Counted from the first letter of the stretch, positions 20,237 through 29,635 are shown. The stretch: 64,000 bases of DNA from Endozoicomonas sp. SCSIO W0465 (GCF_023716865.1 NZ_CP092417.1:1280001-1344000), one strand, 5' to 3'. The notes: a model not told the origin generated them from the sequence alone. Translations and numbers: made by a program.

Positions 20237-20422
20237 GTCAACACGGGTTACACTAAGGTCAGACAGAGAGACGATATCAGGTGCAGATTGCCTGCCATCT
20301 CTGCGAGGAATCTGAATACCTTCCCTATTAACCGTTTTATCTGATTGCTTTCGCTTAATGCAAGGTCGAGGTTGAACGGATGGGTAATCAGTGGCAGATA
20401 TTGAGGAACGGTTGCAGTTCAT
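20237..20422 (-). pseudogene. 5' end of the split ankyrin gene
   Basis: This piece encodes MNCNRSSISATDYPS…SDLSVTRVD and joins in frame to VDVSPEPPAKK across the GTCAACACG duplication. Basic and Ser/Thr-rich, it has no signal peptide of the Sec type. It carries the most likely start codon of the 578-residue protein. Confidence 0.75.
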
Positions 20423-20631
20423 TAGTATTGGGTCTCGGTAATTATTTCATGAATTTTGGTCACCCCATTCGATGTAAATACCGATCTAACACAACCAAAC
20501 AAAGCGCAGGACAGGCCGGATTTTGCCACAGCCAGGAATTTGTACGGGTCAGAATTTATAGGGGTAAATCACTGTTTTGACCGTTTGGACTGGCCAATCA
20601 TTGAAAAGTTCCCCGATTCACCTATATGTAG

Positions 20632-20796
20632 TACATGGTTTCAATGAGTTTGACGTGTACAATCTCCGTTCACCCTGAGCGGAGTCGAAGGGTGCTTGGC
20701 ACAATCTATCAGAGTCCGGAGTTTCCGCCCTTCGACGGCTCAGGACGAACAGAGTGCGGAGGTACGTCAACCCGTCAAACTCATTGAAACCATGTA
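20632..20796. repeat. long inverted repeat (hairpin/MITE-like) of ~165 bases
   Basis: Arms TACATGGTTTCAATGAGTTT (20632) and its complement (ending 20796) enclose a second, inner inverted pair containing CACCCTGAGCGGAGTCGAAG and CTTCGACGGCTCAGGACGAA. A half copy of the same family lies at 41051-41117. It resembles repeated intergenic palindromes scattered in this window. The rest of 20423-20965 holds no gene I can support. Confidence 0.7.
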
Positions 20797-20965
20797 GTAG
20801 GCTTCTTTAATAAGAAAATGGCCAAGTCTTTTAGTGAGTGGACCTAAAAATACAGCCGCTACAGATGTAAGACTGCATGGATATTGCCGCTTGACTTCAA
20901 GCCAGCGACAGCCGGCCCCTCAAAGCCAAAGGATTAACGCTGATATTTATCAACTTGCCGGATGA

Positions 20966-21073
20966 CTAAGGAATCAGGATTCCAAGGGTTATCAGTGAGC
21001 CCACCAAAACACTCACCGAGCTGGCTAGCATTAATACTTCGGTTGTGGTCAGCTTGTCGTATTCAGGTTTCAT
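20966..21073 (-). CDS. 35-residue small membrane protein
   Basis: A short frame from ATG 21073 to TAG 20966 encodes MKPEYDKLTTTEVLMLASS followed by a single hydrophobic segment (SVLVGSLITLGILIP) reaching the C-terminus. AAGGAAG lies 6-9 bases before the ATG, a good ribosome site. It is on the same strand as, and about 120 bases downstream of, livF. It is likely a single-pass inner-membrane peptide of unknown role. The combination of ribosome site, clean hydrophobic helix and intergenic position favours a real gene over chance. Confidence 0.55.
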   Translation of the reverse strand: MKPEYDKLTTTEVLMLASSVSVLVGSLITLGILIP

Positions 21074-21191
21074 ACTTTACTTCCTTTGCTGCTACTTCAG
21101 CTATAGGAAAAGTATAGTACTGGAAGCATGGCCAGTTAATCAGAACCATTAGCCCGGTTACCGATTGATTGCAAATGAATAAATACCGTCA

Positions 21192-21911
21192 TCACCCACC
21201 CAGATAAGCCTCCTGGACAGACTCATTTACTAACAGAGCCTGCCCGGAGTCATGCAGAACAATCTTCCCATTTTCCAGCACATAGCCTCGATCAGCCAGC
21301 TTAAGTGCCTGGTTGGCATTTTGCTCCACCAGAAAGATCGTCATCCCTTCATCCCTGAGTTTGGCAATAATGTCAAAAATCTGCTGAATCACGATGGGAG
21401 CCAGACCCAGTGAAGGTTCATCCAGAAGTAATAGCCTGGGCTTACTCATCAGTGCCCTTGCGATGGCCAGCATCTGCTGCTCACCTCCAGACATGGTTCC
21501 TGCCCGCTGGTGCAGGCGCTCCTCAAGACGTGGAAACAGCTCAAGAACATGTTTATAAATCTGTCGATAATCCTGCTCATCCGTGAAAAAACCACCCATA
21601 CTGAGATTCTCTTCTACGGTAAGCCGGGAGAAGACTCGCCGACCTTCCGGCACCAGGGCGATACCGGAGCGCATGATATCCGCCGTATCTTCCCGGGTAA
21701 TTTCCCGCCCCCCGTAAAAGATCTGCCCGCTGCTTGCCCGTGGATCACCACACAGAGTCATGAGCAGAGAGGTCTTTCCCGCACCATTGGCACCAATTAA
21801 CGTTACAATTTCACCGGTCCGGATCTCCACACTCACATCATCCAGTGCCTGAATCTGACCATAAAAAGTGGAGACATGCTCAAGGCTTAGCAGTGGTTTA
21901 TCGTTATTCAT
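21192..21911 (-). CDS. livF: branched-chain amino acid ABC transporter ATP-binding protein LivF
   Basis: This 239-residue ATPase subunit powers uptake of branched-chain amino acids through the LivHM permease. Walker A is GANGAGKTS (~residues 37-45), the signature motif is TMSGGEQQMLAIARALM (~140), Walker B is LLLDEPSLGLAP (~160) and the switch His region is TIFLVEQN. The GKIVLHDSGQALL tail is typical of LivF rather than LivG. It follows livG by 2 bases and is translationally linked. The gene is intact, but its permease partner livM upstream is damaged and no livH or binding protein is present here. Confidence 0.93.
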   Translation of the reverse strand: MNNDKPLLSLEHVSTFYGQIQALDDVSVEIRTGEIVTLIGANGAGKTSLLMTLCGDPRASSGQIFYGGREITREDTADIMRSGIALVPEGRRVFSRLTVEENLSMGGFFTDEQDYRQIYKHVLELFPRLEERLHQRAGTMSGGEQQMLAIARALMSKPRLLLLDEPSLGLAPIVIQQIFDIIAKLRDEGMTIFLVEQNANQALKLADRGYVLENGKIVLHDSGQALLVNESVQEAYLGG

Positions 21912-21913
21912 AC

Positions 21914-22681
21914 TCAGGATTCCCCTAAATAAGCCTTGATCACTTCAGGATGGTTACGCACCGCTTCCGGTGTTCCGGATGCCAGGGGCCTCCCCTGGTT
22001 AATAACGTAGATCCGGTCCGAGATTTCCATCACCAGTTTCATATCGTGCTCAATAAGCAGTACTGATACACCATGATTTTTCCTGAGATCTGAAATCAAG
22101 TCATCCAGCTCACGGGTTTCATTTGGGTTCAATCCGGCAGCGGGCTCATCCAGCATCAACAGCTGCGGGTCGGTCACCATACTGCGGGCAATTTCCAGTC
22201 GCCGCTGCTGACCGTAGGCCAGGTTTCCGGCTTCACGATTGGCAAACTCAGTCAGGCCAACTTTATTCAGCCAGTAAGCAGCCCGCTCCATCGCTTTTGC
22301 TTCACTCTTCCGAAACGAAGGCGTTTTAAACAGTCCGGCCAACAACCCGGTGTTCAAATGACGGTGCTGGGCCACCAGCAGATTTTCCAGAACCGTCATG
22401 GCTTTAAACAACCGCACATTCTGGAAGGTTCGCACCACACCCAAACGGGCAATTTTAAAGCCAGGCAGCTTTTCTACGGCCTGGCCCTGAAAAAGAATCT
22501 TCCCGCCGGTTGGCTTATAGAAGCCGGTCAAACAGTTAAATACTGTCGTTTTTCCGGCACCATTCGGGCCAATCATGGAAACAATTTCGCCTTTACGAAC
22601 TTTGAGCGCCATCTGGTCCACGGCCAGCAGACCACCAAAGCGCATACTGAGATCCGATGCTTCCAGCAAACACTGACTCAT
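21914..22681 (-). CDS. livG: branched-chain amino acid ABC transporter ATP-binding protein LivG
   Basis: This is the 255-residue partner ATPase of LivF. Walker A is GPNGAGKTTVFN (~residues 38-49), the signature is NLAYGQQRRLEIARSM (~155), Walker B is LLMLDEPAAGLNP and the H-loop is VLLIEHDMKLVM. The C-terminal ASGTPEAVRNHPEVIKAYLG motif is diagnostic for the LivG family. It starts 11 bases after livM ends, consistent with the livMGF operon order. It is intact. Confidence 0.94.
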   Translation of the reverse strand: MSQCLLEASDLSMRFGGLLAVDQMALKVRKGEIVSMIGPNGAGKTTVFNCLTGFYKPTGGKILFQGQAVEKLPGFKIARLGVVRTFQNVRLFKAMTVLENLLVAQHRHLNTGLLAGLFKTPSFRKSEAKAMERAAYWLNKVGLTEFANREAGNLAYGQQRRLEIARSMVTDPQLLMLDEPAAGLNPNETRELDDLISDLRKNHGVSVLLIEHDMKLVMEISDRIYVINQGRPLASGTPEAVRNHPEVIKAYLGES

Positions 22682-22692
22682 CTTATAACTCC

Positions 22693-23934
22693 TTAAACGC
22701 TTTCAGCGAGGGGCTGACGATTAACAGACGCATTATCTTTATCCGACTGATGCTCTTTCAACTTCAGGTGTGGACGTTTCATGGGCATTAACCCTTCCGG
22801 ACGCCACATCATCATCAACACCATCATCAGTCCAAACATCAGCATCCGGTACTCCTGAAACTCCCGGGCAAATTCAGGCAGTACCGTCATAATGACGGCG
22901 GCAAGAATAACCCCCATCTGTGACCCCATGCCTCCGAGAACCACGATCGCAAGGATGATGGCTGACTCAATAAAGGTAAAAGACTCTGGACTGATAAAAC
23001 CCTGTCGGGCCGCAAAGAAGGTTCCGGCAAACCCGGCAAACGCCGCACCAATAGTAAAAGCAGACAGTTTGATGGCTGTTGGATTCAAACCCAGTGAGCG
23101 ACAGGCAATATCATCTTCCCGAAGTGCTTCCCAGGCCCGGCCGATGGGCATTCTCAACAGGCGGTTAATAATGTAAAGCGTTAACAACACCAGAAGCAGG
23201 GCCAGGATATAAAGGAAAATCACTTTATAGCCACTGCTGTAGTCAATCCCAAAGAACTCGTGAAATGGGACATTGCCGTCTTCTTTGGCGCGCCGGGAAA
23301 ACTCCAGACCAAACAACGTTGGTTTTGGAATCTGGCTGATCCCGTTTGGCCCTCCGGTAATTGAGGTCCAGTTATTCAGCAAAATACGAATAATCTCGCC
23401 AGAGCCCAGGGTAACAATGGCCAGGTAGTCCCCACGCAGCCTTAACACCGGAAACCCCAGGATAAAGCCGAAGAATGCTGCCATCACACCGCCAATCAAC
23501 AGGCAGCTCCAGAAATCGGGCCCAAAATACTGGCTTAACAGCGCATAGCTGTAAGCTCCAACGGCATAGAAGCCGACATAACCAAGGTCCAGAAGACCTG
23601 CCAGACCAACAACCACGTTAAGACCCAGGCCAAGCATGACATAAATAAGTGCCAGGGTTGCCAGGTCCACAGCGCCACGGGAAACAAAGAAAGGCCAGAC
23701 CATCAGCCCGGCCACAGCAAAACTGATCAACAGCCGTTTCAGCGGCTTATTGTCATCCAGTGATGGTAGCTGAACCTGCGCTAGTGGGTTGTGTCTTTTT
23801 GTCCGCTGCCAGAAAGCAGATATCGGATTCCGGAATAATTGAACCAGGAAAACCAGAACAGCCCCCGGAAAGAATCAAGTTCCAACGTTCACTGGCAGCA
23901 AAGTGAACGACCAGCTCCGTATTCTCTGTAGATA
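22693..23934 (-). pseudogene. livM: LivM permease, 5'-truncated by an ISNCY element and frameshifted
   Basis: The permease region is open for 345 residues from 23730, with multiple hydrophobic helices and the LivM segments MVWPFFVSRGAVD, LGLGLNVVVGLAGLLDLGY and INRLLRMPIGRAWEALREDD. The N-terminal extension typical of LivM continues upstream (QLFRNPISAFWQR; SERWNLILSG; TELVVHFA). It is split by a frame change at a run of five C on the plus strand (23862-23866), and the first ~30 residues are lost at the IS edge 23934/23935. An internal start could yield a shortened permease, but the LivM N-terminus would be missing. livH is not found next to it. Confidence 0.85.
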
Positions 23935-25632
23935 GTTCTCGTCCAAAAACACAACCAATTGAAAACTGTAGATTTTATCCTGAAAAATTAAGTGGAGCCC
24001 TACTGCTATCTGGCGACTAAACTTCCCAAGAGCAAGAAACATAAGGGATTGCCAAAAACAGAGGACTCCAAATGCGCAAAAAACGCAACCCGCAGTGTAG
24101 TATGGAACTCCATTACGTACCTCATGAAATCTGCTCCCAGCTTTCCGGTATCTCGCAATGGCTTGACGCCCATCCACAGTTCAATGACTGGATTTATGAG
24201 GACTTAAGTTCTGGTGATAAACAGAACACTGGGCGGAACGGACTATCAGCAGAATCCGTTCTTCGTGCGGCACTCCTGAAACAGTATTTGAATTGTGATT
24301 ATGACTACTTGTCGTTTGTTTTGATGGACTCCATGCTCTTTCGAGACTTTTGTCGCCTCGAACCAAACCAGCGCCCCAGTCGCTCCAGTTTGCATGGGCT
24401 CATCAGCCTTCTTACTGCATCTACATGGGAACGGATTAATAACTGTCAGCTAATGACCGCTAAAGATCAGGGTATTGAAAAAGGGCGCACTGTGGCTATT
24501 GACAGCACAGTCACCGAATCGGATATCAAACCTCCTTGCGACAGTGATCTTTTAGCCAGTTCCGTTAAAGAAATTTGTCGGCTGCTGGAACGGGACAAAC
24601 ACTGACAGCGACACCGCTTTATGAATATACCCATCACAACCGAGCCGTAAAAGATGCGGCCAGAAAATGCATCTACGCTGGCAAAGAAGAGCGGCATCAG
24701 CATTATAAAAAACTGCTGCAGTTGACCCGAAAATCCCGGAAGGTACTTATCGAAGCTACTGTCACGCTAGCAAACGCCCGTCAGCAGGGCAGTGTCTCCT
24801 GGCTGATGATGCCGACAAGTGGCAGGCCGATGTGGATCACCTGTTACCCCTGGTGGATGCAATAGTCTCCCAGACAGAGCGCAGGGTCTTTAAGGTGAAA
24901 AGGTGCCAGCCCAGGAAAAAGTGGTTAGCCTGTATGAACCCCATACGGATATCATCGTAAAAGACAGGCGGCAAGTACAGTATGGCCATAAACTGAACCT
25001 GGTTCAGGGAAAAAGTCGATTGATCCTGGACCTGGTTATTGAGGAAGGTAACCCAGCGGATTCGGACCAATTCATTCCGATGATGGAAAGACAAAAAGAA
25101 ATTTATGGTCGTGTACCTCGCCAGACAAGCGGTGACGGCGGATACGCGTGTCGCGCTAATTTGGAAAAAGCCAAGGCCATGGGAATCAGCGATGTAGCTT
25201 TTAATAAGAAGCGCGGACTTGAAGTCGAAGAGATGACTAAAAGTCAGTATGTGTATAAAACGCTCTTTCGCTTCCGGGCAGGTATTGAAGCGGGAATTTC
25301 GTGGCTAAAGAGATGTTTTGGGCTATCACGTTGCCACTGCAAGGGTTCTGAGCGTTTTGATTCTCATTGCTGGTTATCGGTGGTCTGTTACAACCTGGTG
25401 ATTCTGGCCAGACACCCGGCACCATCCTGATAGCCACCTCCACGCTACATGAAAGTACCTTTCCAGCATGGTGGGAGGATGTTTTCTGCCTGCTTTTCGC
25501 GTTTTTCTCCAATATCCGTCCCAGATTAGAGAAAAAAAGGGAAGAGTTTTTGCGGCTCTCTGGAATTTCAGGAAATATCAAAACGAACGTACAATCTAAT
25601 TATGATTGCCTGATGCGTTTTTGGACGAGAAC
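23935..25632 (+). mobile_element. ISNCY-like element, copy D, at a rearrangement junction
   Basis: Ends GTTCTCGTCC (23935) and GGACGAGAAC (25632) are those of copies A-C. The adjacent six bases differ (TAGATA left, TTACTA right), so there is no target duplication. Left flank is livM, right flank is the start of an unrelated dehydrogenase gene. Confidence 0.9.
24072..25430 (+). pseudogene. ISNCY-like transposase of copy D, three frameshifts
   Basis: Compared with the intact gene of copy C, single G residues are missing from three G runs: near 24592, near 24788 and near 24895. This leaves open pieces of 177, 96 and 175 residues. Everything else is essentially identical. The transposase is inactive unless these are base-calling errors in homopolymers. 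Confidence 0.88.
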
Positions 25633-25700
25633 TTACTAATAGCGCTGCCTATGGCATCACCGGCACCGACCACCAGTGCGACTTTTGCACTTTGTGTCAT
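25633..25700 (-). pseudogene. first 22 codons of a short-chain dehydrogenase
   Basis: From ATG 25700 the frame reads MTQSAKVALVVGAGDAIGSA, an N-terminal Rossmann glycine motif (GxxxxIG variant) of short-chain dehydrogenase/reductases. It stops being coding at the IS edge. AAGAAGG lies about 8 bases upstream, so this was a real gene start whose remainder has been removed. Confidence 0.72.
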
Positions 25701-25857
25701 ATATATACCTTCTTTGTGTATTAATACGACAACGTTAAAGTATTCTAAAACACCATACAATCGATGATTTCTGGCCCTTTTTGTCCTCGTTCCTACGCTC
25801 GGGAGGGTTTTGCGACAACCTCTCGGCATGGGAACAAGGCTAACTGCGTAACTTGAG

Positions 25858-26585
25858 TTATTCAGAAGGCGTGAACTTTTTTACCGTATGGGGCGCACGC
25901 TGGTGACGAAGCTCATTAGCCATATATTCCATATACGGTTGCATATGGCTGAAAATCTTTTTATAGGAGCCACACAGGTAGTTCTGCTGATGCGTTTCAC
26001 CAATATCCACAACCCGGTGCTTCGGGCAGCCGCCATTACACAGGTTGAGAAACTCACAACGACGACAGATGTCGGTCAATGTGCTTTCCTTGCTGCGGCC
26101 AAAGGCTTGTTGTTTGTCTGACGTCGCCATATCGATCACATAGTCGTCATGGATATTGCCAAGCTTAAGATCTTGATAGACAAAATGGTCACAGGGATAG
26201 AGGTCGCCGTTCTGTTCAAGAACCAGCGCGTTACCACAGGTTTTCTGGAAAATGCAGATTGAAGGCGGGAATCCCAGCGTTTGTGCGAGCACGGTTTCAA
26301 ACAGGCGGACATAGATATCGCCGACATCATTTTTAACCCACTCATCAAACACCTCAGTCATGAACTTGCCATACCCTCTATCTTCAGAAGAACCGGGAAC
26401 CGAAAAACCAGTCATGGCATTGTTTTCCCGATTCACCGGAAAAATAAGCTGCGCAGCCTGTTCATCAATGCGGGCATCAGACTCCATTAATTCAACAATG
26501 GGAATGTACTGGTGAAAATCTGAACCAATGGACTTGAGAAAGCGATAAACCTCAAGGCCATGATCACAGTTATGATCATTAATAA
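25858..26585 (-). pseudogene. C-terminal SPASM half of the split sulfatase maturase
   Basis: About 240 codons hold the two auxiliary-cluster cysteine groups (CIFQKTCG…; CRRCEFLNLCNGGCPKHR) and the terminal helix. Without the radical-SAM half at 28811-29319 it cannot be active. The stop is at 25858. Between it and the dehydrogenase stub (25701-25857) lies a palindromic CGTTCC…GGAACAAG repeat remnant (about 25786-25838). Confidence 0.85.
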
Positions 26586-27090
26586 CTGAAGTTACGCAGC
26601 TAACAGCTCTCTCAGCTGCCCCAACGAAGCTTTCAGCCCTGCCATATAGATTTTGGCTCTGAGCTGAAAGTGATTCAGATTTACTTTCAATGACAATACT
26701 TCCAACCTGAAGGCTGAGTAAATTGAAAGAAAGATATGATTACTCTGTGTTCTCACAGTATGCGCCGGTGACTTGGCCATTGACGCATTCGATTTCAGCG
26801 TTTTATGGAAGACCTCGACTTTCCACCGTTTCTCGTAGATTGCCTTGAGAGTCTCGGCATCACAGTCAAGATCGCTGCAAACCAGATAGAGAATGCCTGT
26901 GCTTCCGTCTTTGTTTTTAAAGACCTGACGGTATAGCAGAACAGGGAAATCGACACCTGCTATCCACCCTTGTACAGGCTTATCTTCTGAAAAATCAACA
27001 GTATCTATACGCTGTGAACGGCCTTGTAATTTGTCGTCCAGACTGAGGGATACCTTGCGGTTTGACTTCATCGCCATCAGGAAATGTTTA

Positions 27091-28202
27091 TAGGACTTAC
27101 GCATTGATGACACCGATAAATTTTGGTAGGAGGTGATCCTTCCCCTTTGCAAAACTCTCAATGAAAGCGCCTATTGTCTCTTTAAACAGCCCCCGTTGGT
27201 GCTGATAAATATTCGTAAACTCCTGCTCTATCTGCATTTTCTGGAGATAAACAAAAGCTAAAATTGCAGCAAATATATGGTTTCTGACGGGTCGTTCGCT
27301 GCGAACCTGAAAGTGCTCAATATGGCAAACCTGCTTGATCGCCCTGTGAAACTGTTCGATCTGCCAGTGCTGGTCATGGATCTGCTTGAAGTCATTGCGT
27401 TCAAAAGGGACTTCCTCTGGCAAGTAAACCACGTAGTGGCGACGCTGGTCTTTTAGCATCGTCCTGAACAACCGGATCTTACCGAAGTCTTTGAGCCATA
27501 CATCCAGACCATTGTCGGGGATGTCGAGGTGTTGAACCTGCTGCCATTTACCTTTTTCCAGTGATACTGTCCTGTTTTTCTCAACGGCAAACATAAACCC
27601 AGTCTGATGGTTTTTAATCGTCTTCAGGTTAGTCGTGCAGCTGTACCAGGAGTCACCGGTAACGAACGCTGGCTTCAGCCCCCATACCAGCACTTCAATC
27701 AACATTTCACGGAAGTAGTCGTTTTTTGTCTTGTCTTCCGATTTGTCGTATATCCTGTAATTCACCGGCATATGGCGCCCGGATACGTCGGTGTAATAAA
27801 GGGTGATGAGGTTAACTCCCTTAACCACTCGGTGATGTTTACCCGACCAAAAGTGGCCAACCAGTGCCACGGAGTAGCTATAAGGTTTGTCGAGCACGCT
27901 GTCATCAACGCTCAGGGTGCCGCCAATAGGGTTTAAACTTTTGACTGCTTCATCGTACATATCTTTGGGCTGATAGTTTTCACGCTTAAGAAAGCGGTTT
28001 GCGCTATCGTGAGAAAAGTCGGTAACCTCGGCCAGTCTTGTGCATGTTGATGATTTTGGCTCACTAATCAAAAAGCCAATGTATTTTGCAAGAGTGCATC
28101 GTGCAGTGGTCGGTCGAGTGGTAGTTCTCACTTTCATCCCTGAAGACATCTGTTTTTTGGCATTATCAAATTTTAGAGCCTGTTGTCAATGCGTAAGTCC
28201 TA
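27091..28202 (-). mobile_element. inner IS4/IS701-type element nested in the outer IS
   Basis: This 1112-base element has terminal inverted repeats TAGGACTTACGCATTGA at both ends and the 5-base duplication GTTTA (27086-27090, 28203-28207). It contains a single intact transposase gene. Confidence 0.88.
27097..28149 (-). CDS. IS4/IS701-type transposase of the inner element
   Basis: This 350-residue protein has a DDE-type core: GGTLSVDDSVLDKPYS (first Asp), FVTGDSWYSCTTN (second Asp) and HDQHWQIEQFHRAIK. The last keeps the -W-x-x-E-(6)-K spacing of the IS4 signature with His replacing Tyr. It is related to, but clearly distinct from, the transposase it interrupts. The frame is intact; the stop codon lies in the terminal repeat. 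The start could be 28149 or the ATG 12 bases later. Confidence 0.85.
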   Translation of the reverse strand: MSSGMKVRTTTRPTTARCTLAKYIGFLISEPKSSTCTRLAEVTDFSHDSANRFLKRENYQPKDMYDEAVKSLNPIGGTLSVDDSVLDKPYSYSVALVGHFWSGKHHRVVKGVNLITLYYTDVSGRHMPVNYRIYDKSEDKTKNDYFREMLIEVLVWGLKPAFVTGDSWYSCTTNLKTIKNHQTGFMFAVEKNRTVSLEKGKWQQVQHLDIPDNGLDVWLKDFGKIRLFRTMLKDQRRHYVVYLPEEVPFERNDFKQIHDQHWQIEQFHRAIKQVCHIEHFQVRSERPVRNHIFAAILAFVYLQKMQIEQEFTNIYQHQRGLFKETIGAFIESFAKGKDHLLPKFIGVINA

Positions 28203-28810
28203 GTTTATTACAGTCGTGTCGAATAAACATCATATTGTCGTTTGAGCAAAACCAGCTATCTGCAAGGACATAGCGGAACATAAGCTGGTTATGGCAGTAA
28301 ATCATCAGCATCTCCCGCATCATTTCATTTTTGGTTTGCTCTGCATATCGTCTTACCTTTTTTGTCTTCAAGTCGGTGTACAGGATGGTTTTCTCGATCA
28401 ATTTATAGGCGACAGGAATCGACGCATCTCCGGCATGGTAGTGTGCATTGAGCAGATTTATACCTTTCACGGTGCGATTTTTTGTATGATCAAAATGCCA
28501 GGTGTTCAGGGCATTCTCTTTGCTGAACTGCTTTTCCTGAATCGTATCGTCAAAGATCAAAACCCCATCACTGCACTCAACCTGTCGCACGACGGGTTTA
28601 ACGTAAAGCCATAAGTCACGACTGGTAAACTCATTGTTTGAAAGCAATCGGGTGAATTGGTCATGACTGTAGACATTATCCAAAAGCTCTGACACTCCCG
28701 TTGCAGTGGTCTTCCCAGACGACGACAACAGGTAGTCAGAATAAAGTTCTATGAGATCATTTTTCATGCCACCAATAATGGCTGATTTTCAGCAAGGTGC
28801 GTAACTTGAG

Positions 28811-29319
28811 TTAATAACCGTCAGGGTATTGAAATCAACCTGGTACTTTTTCATCCGCTCAATGGCGGCCATAACCTTTTTAAAGGTTGGGGTCCGGCCT
28901 TTGGAAACCCGGTAGCGGTCGTGCAGATGTTCAGGACCATCAATGGAAATTCCCACCAGGAACCGGTTTTCCGCAAGGAACCGCGCCCACTTGTCGTCAA
29001 TCAGCAGGCCATTGGTCTGGATACTGTTATTAACCGGTTTACCATTGCTGTAACGCTTCTGATACTTGACGATGGTCTTGAAAAAATCCAGGCCACAGAT
29101 GGTTGGCTCACCACCCTGCCAGACAAAACCGACTTCTGGCAGGCTGGCCTGAGCTTTTACCTGCTGTTTGATGTATTGACGAAGCGTGGCATCATCCATT
29201 CGTATCGGCATGCGCTTGCCATAGATGTTTTCCTTTTCCAGATAAAAACAATAGTCACAGGACATATTGCACTGGAAGCTGCCTGGCTTAGCCATGATAT
29301 GGAAGACGGAGTCTGTCAA
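28811..29319 (-). pseudogene. N-terminal radical-SAM half of the split sulfatase maturase
   Basis: About 169 codons carry the CxxxCxxC motif and the WQGGEPTICGLDFF and VGISIDGPEHLHDRYR segments that define the radical-SAM core of this family. It ends at …NTLTVIN at the IS edge. It is divergent from the TonB receptor gene, with about 315 bases of shared upstream DNA. Confidence 0.85.
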
Positions 29320-29464
29320 AATAACCTCTGCTTTACCTAACGTCTGCAATCCCTAAAACAAGCCCTGAGCTTATTATTTTGGGCACCCATCATATTGGCT
29401 TTATCGCTAACTGGTATTGAGTAAGGTCAAAAACCAAACAGTTCTTTGGAGCAATAACAAACTA

Positions 29465-29484
29465 AATGATAATGATTTGCATTC
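29465..29484 (+). promoter_or_regulatory. probable Fur box upstream of the TonB receptor
   Basis: GATAATGATTTGCATTC closely matches the 19-base Fur consensus built from GATAAT units. A second AT-rich GATAAT-like stretch (TAATTATTATCA) lies about 25 bases downstream, suggesting overlapping Fur sites. The position, about 150-170 bases before the receptor start, fits iron repression. Confidence 0.65.
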
Positions 29485-29635
29485 GATAGAATTTATAATT
29501 ATTATCAAACTGTTGTTTATTCTCATTGTTTATTATTTCACCATGAGAATTCAGAAGTAGCAGGCGGTCTTCGTCGACTGTCAGAATAGCAATGCTGGTG
29601 GCTATCAAAGTCCACACTGGTACAGATTGAAATTA

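Larger units (their letters stand above)
14642..20422 (-). pseudogene. ankyrin-repeat protein gene cut into four pieces by three IS elements
   Basis: The pieces, in reading order, are 20422-20237, 19127-18718, 17109-16041 and 14738-14642. They are separated by an IS1595-like (duplication GTCAACACG), an IS66 (TCTGCGGA) and an IS1595 (TTTTCTTT) element. Removing the elements and one copy of each duplication leaves 1737 bases = 579 codons, an open 578-residue protein. Content in order: a polar N-terminus, an NLS-like cluster PPAKKARLE (~residue 65), ankyrin units (DTPLMYAARHGHAAVAATLI; ALTIAAQNNQVKVIQMM; AMSMAIQKGHTETTKILLEHNADPN; TPVMLAVRHGNLIILEQLLSKGGNPN; LQQALNYPQDSS…IVELLLEHAAD), a long C-terminal helical domain without a recognised family, and a charged tail. 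It is probably a former host-directed effector. The start is not backed by a strong ribosome site. Confidence 0.88.
26592..28767 (-). pseudogene. IS4-type transposase of the outer element, interrupted
   Basis: The N-terminal piece (28767-28203) has GVLIFDDTIQEKQ (first Asp) and ADSWFCSND (second Asp). The C-terminal piece (27090-26592) has YEKRWKVEVFHKTLK, an exact Y-(2)-R-(3)-E-(6)-K signature. Joining across GTTTA gives 1059 bases, 352 residues, with …HDCNKHFLMAMKSN… in frame. Confidence 0.88.
26586..28810 (-). mobile_element. outer IS4-type element, carrying a nested IS
   Basis: Ends CTGAAGTTACGCA (26586) and the complement of CTCAAGTTACGCA (ending 28810) form the inverted repeat. Duplication TTAATAA flanks it. 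A second element (27091-28202) is nested inside. Without the nested element and its duplication the IS is about 1.1 kb with one transposase gene. Confidence 0.88.
25858..29319 (-). pseudogene. anaerobic sulfatase-maturating enzyme (radical SAM/SPASM), split by nested IS elements
   Basis: The enzyme family converts a sulfatase Cys or Ser to formylglycine using S-adenosylmethionine and three iron-sulfur clusters. The N-terminal piece (29319-28811) has FHIMAKPGSFQ followed by the radical-SAM motif CNMSCDYC (Cys 17, 21, 24). The C-terminal piece (26585-25858) has the SPASM Cys-rich region (CIFQKTCGN, GDLYPCDHF, CRRCEFLNLCNGGCPKHR, YLCGSY). Joining across the 7-base duplication TTAATAA (26579-26585, 28811-28817) gives 1230 bases, 409 residues, with …NTLTVINDHN… in frame. 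Start: TTG 29319 behind GAGG is preferred; an alternative TTG lies at 29349. No sulfatase gene is in the window, so its client is unknown. Confidence 0.9.

Noticed and set aside
29349..29349. TTG start for the sulfatase maturase giving MQTLGKAEVI…
   Set aside because: The TTG at 29319 has GAGG at proper spacing and matches the usual N-terminal length; the upstream start is only an alternative.
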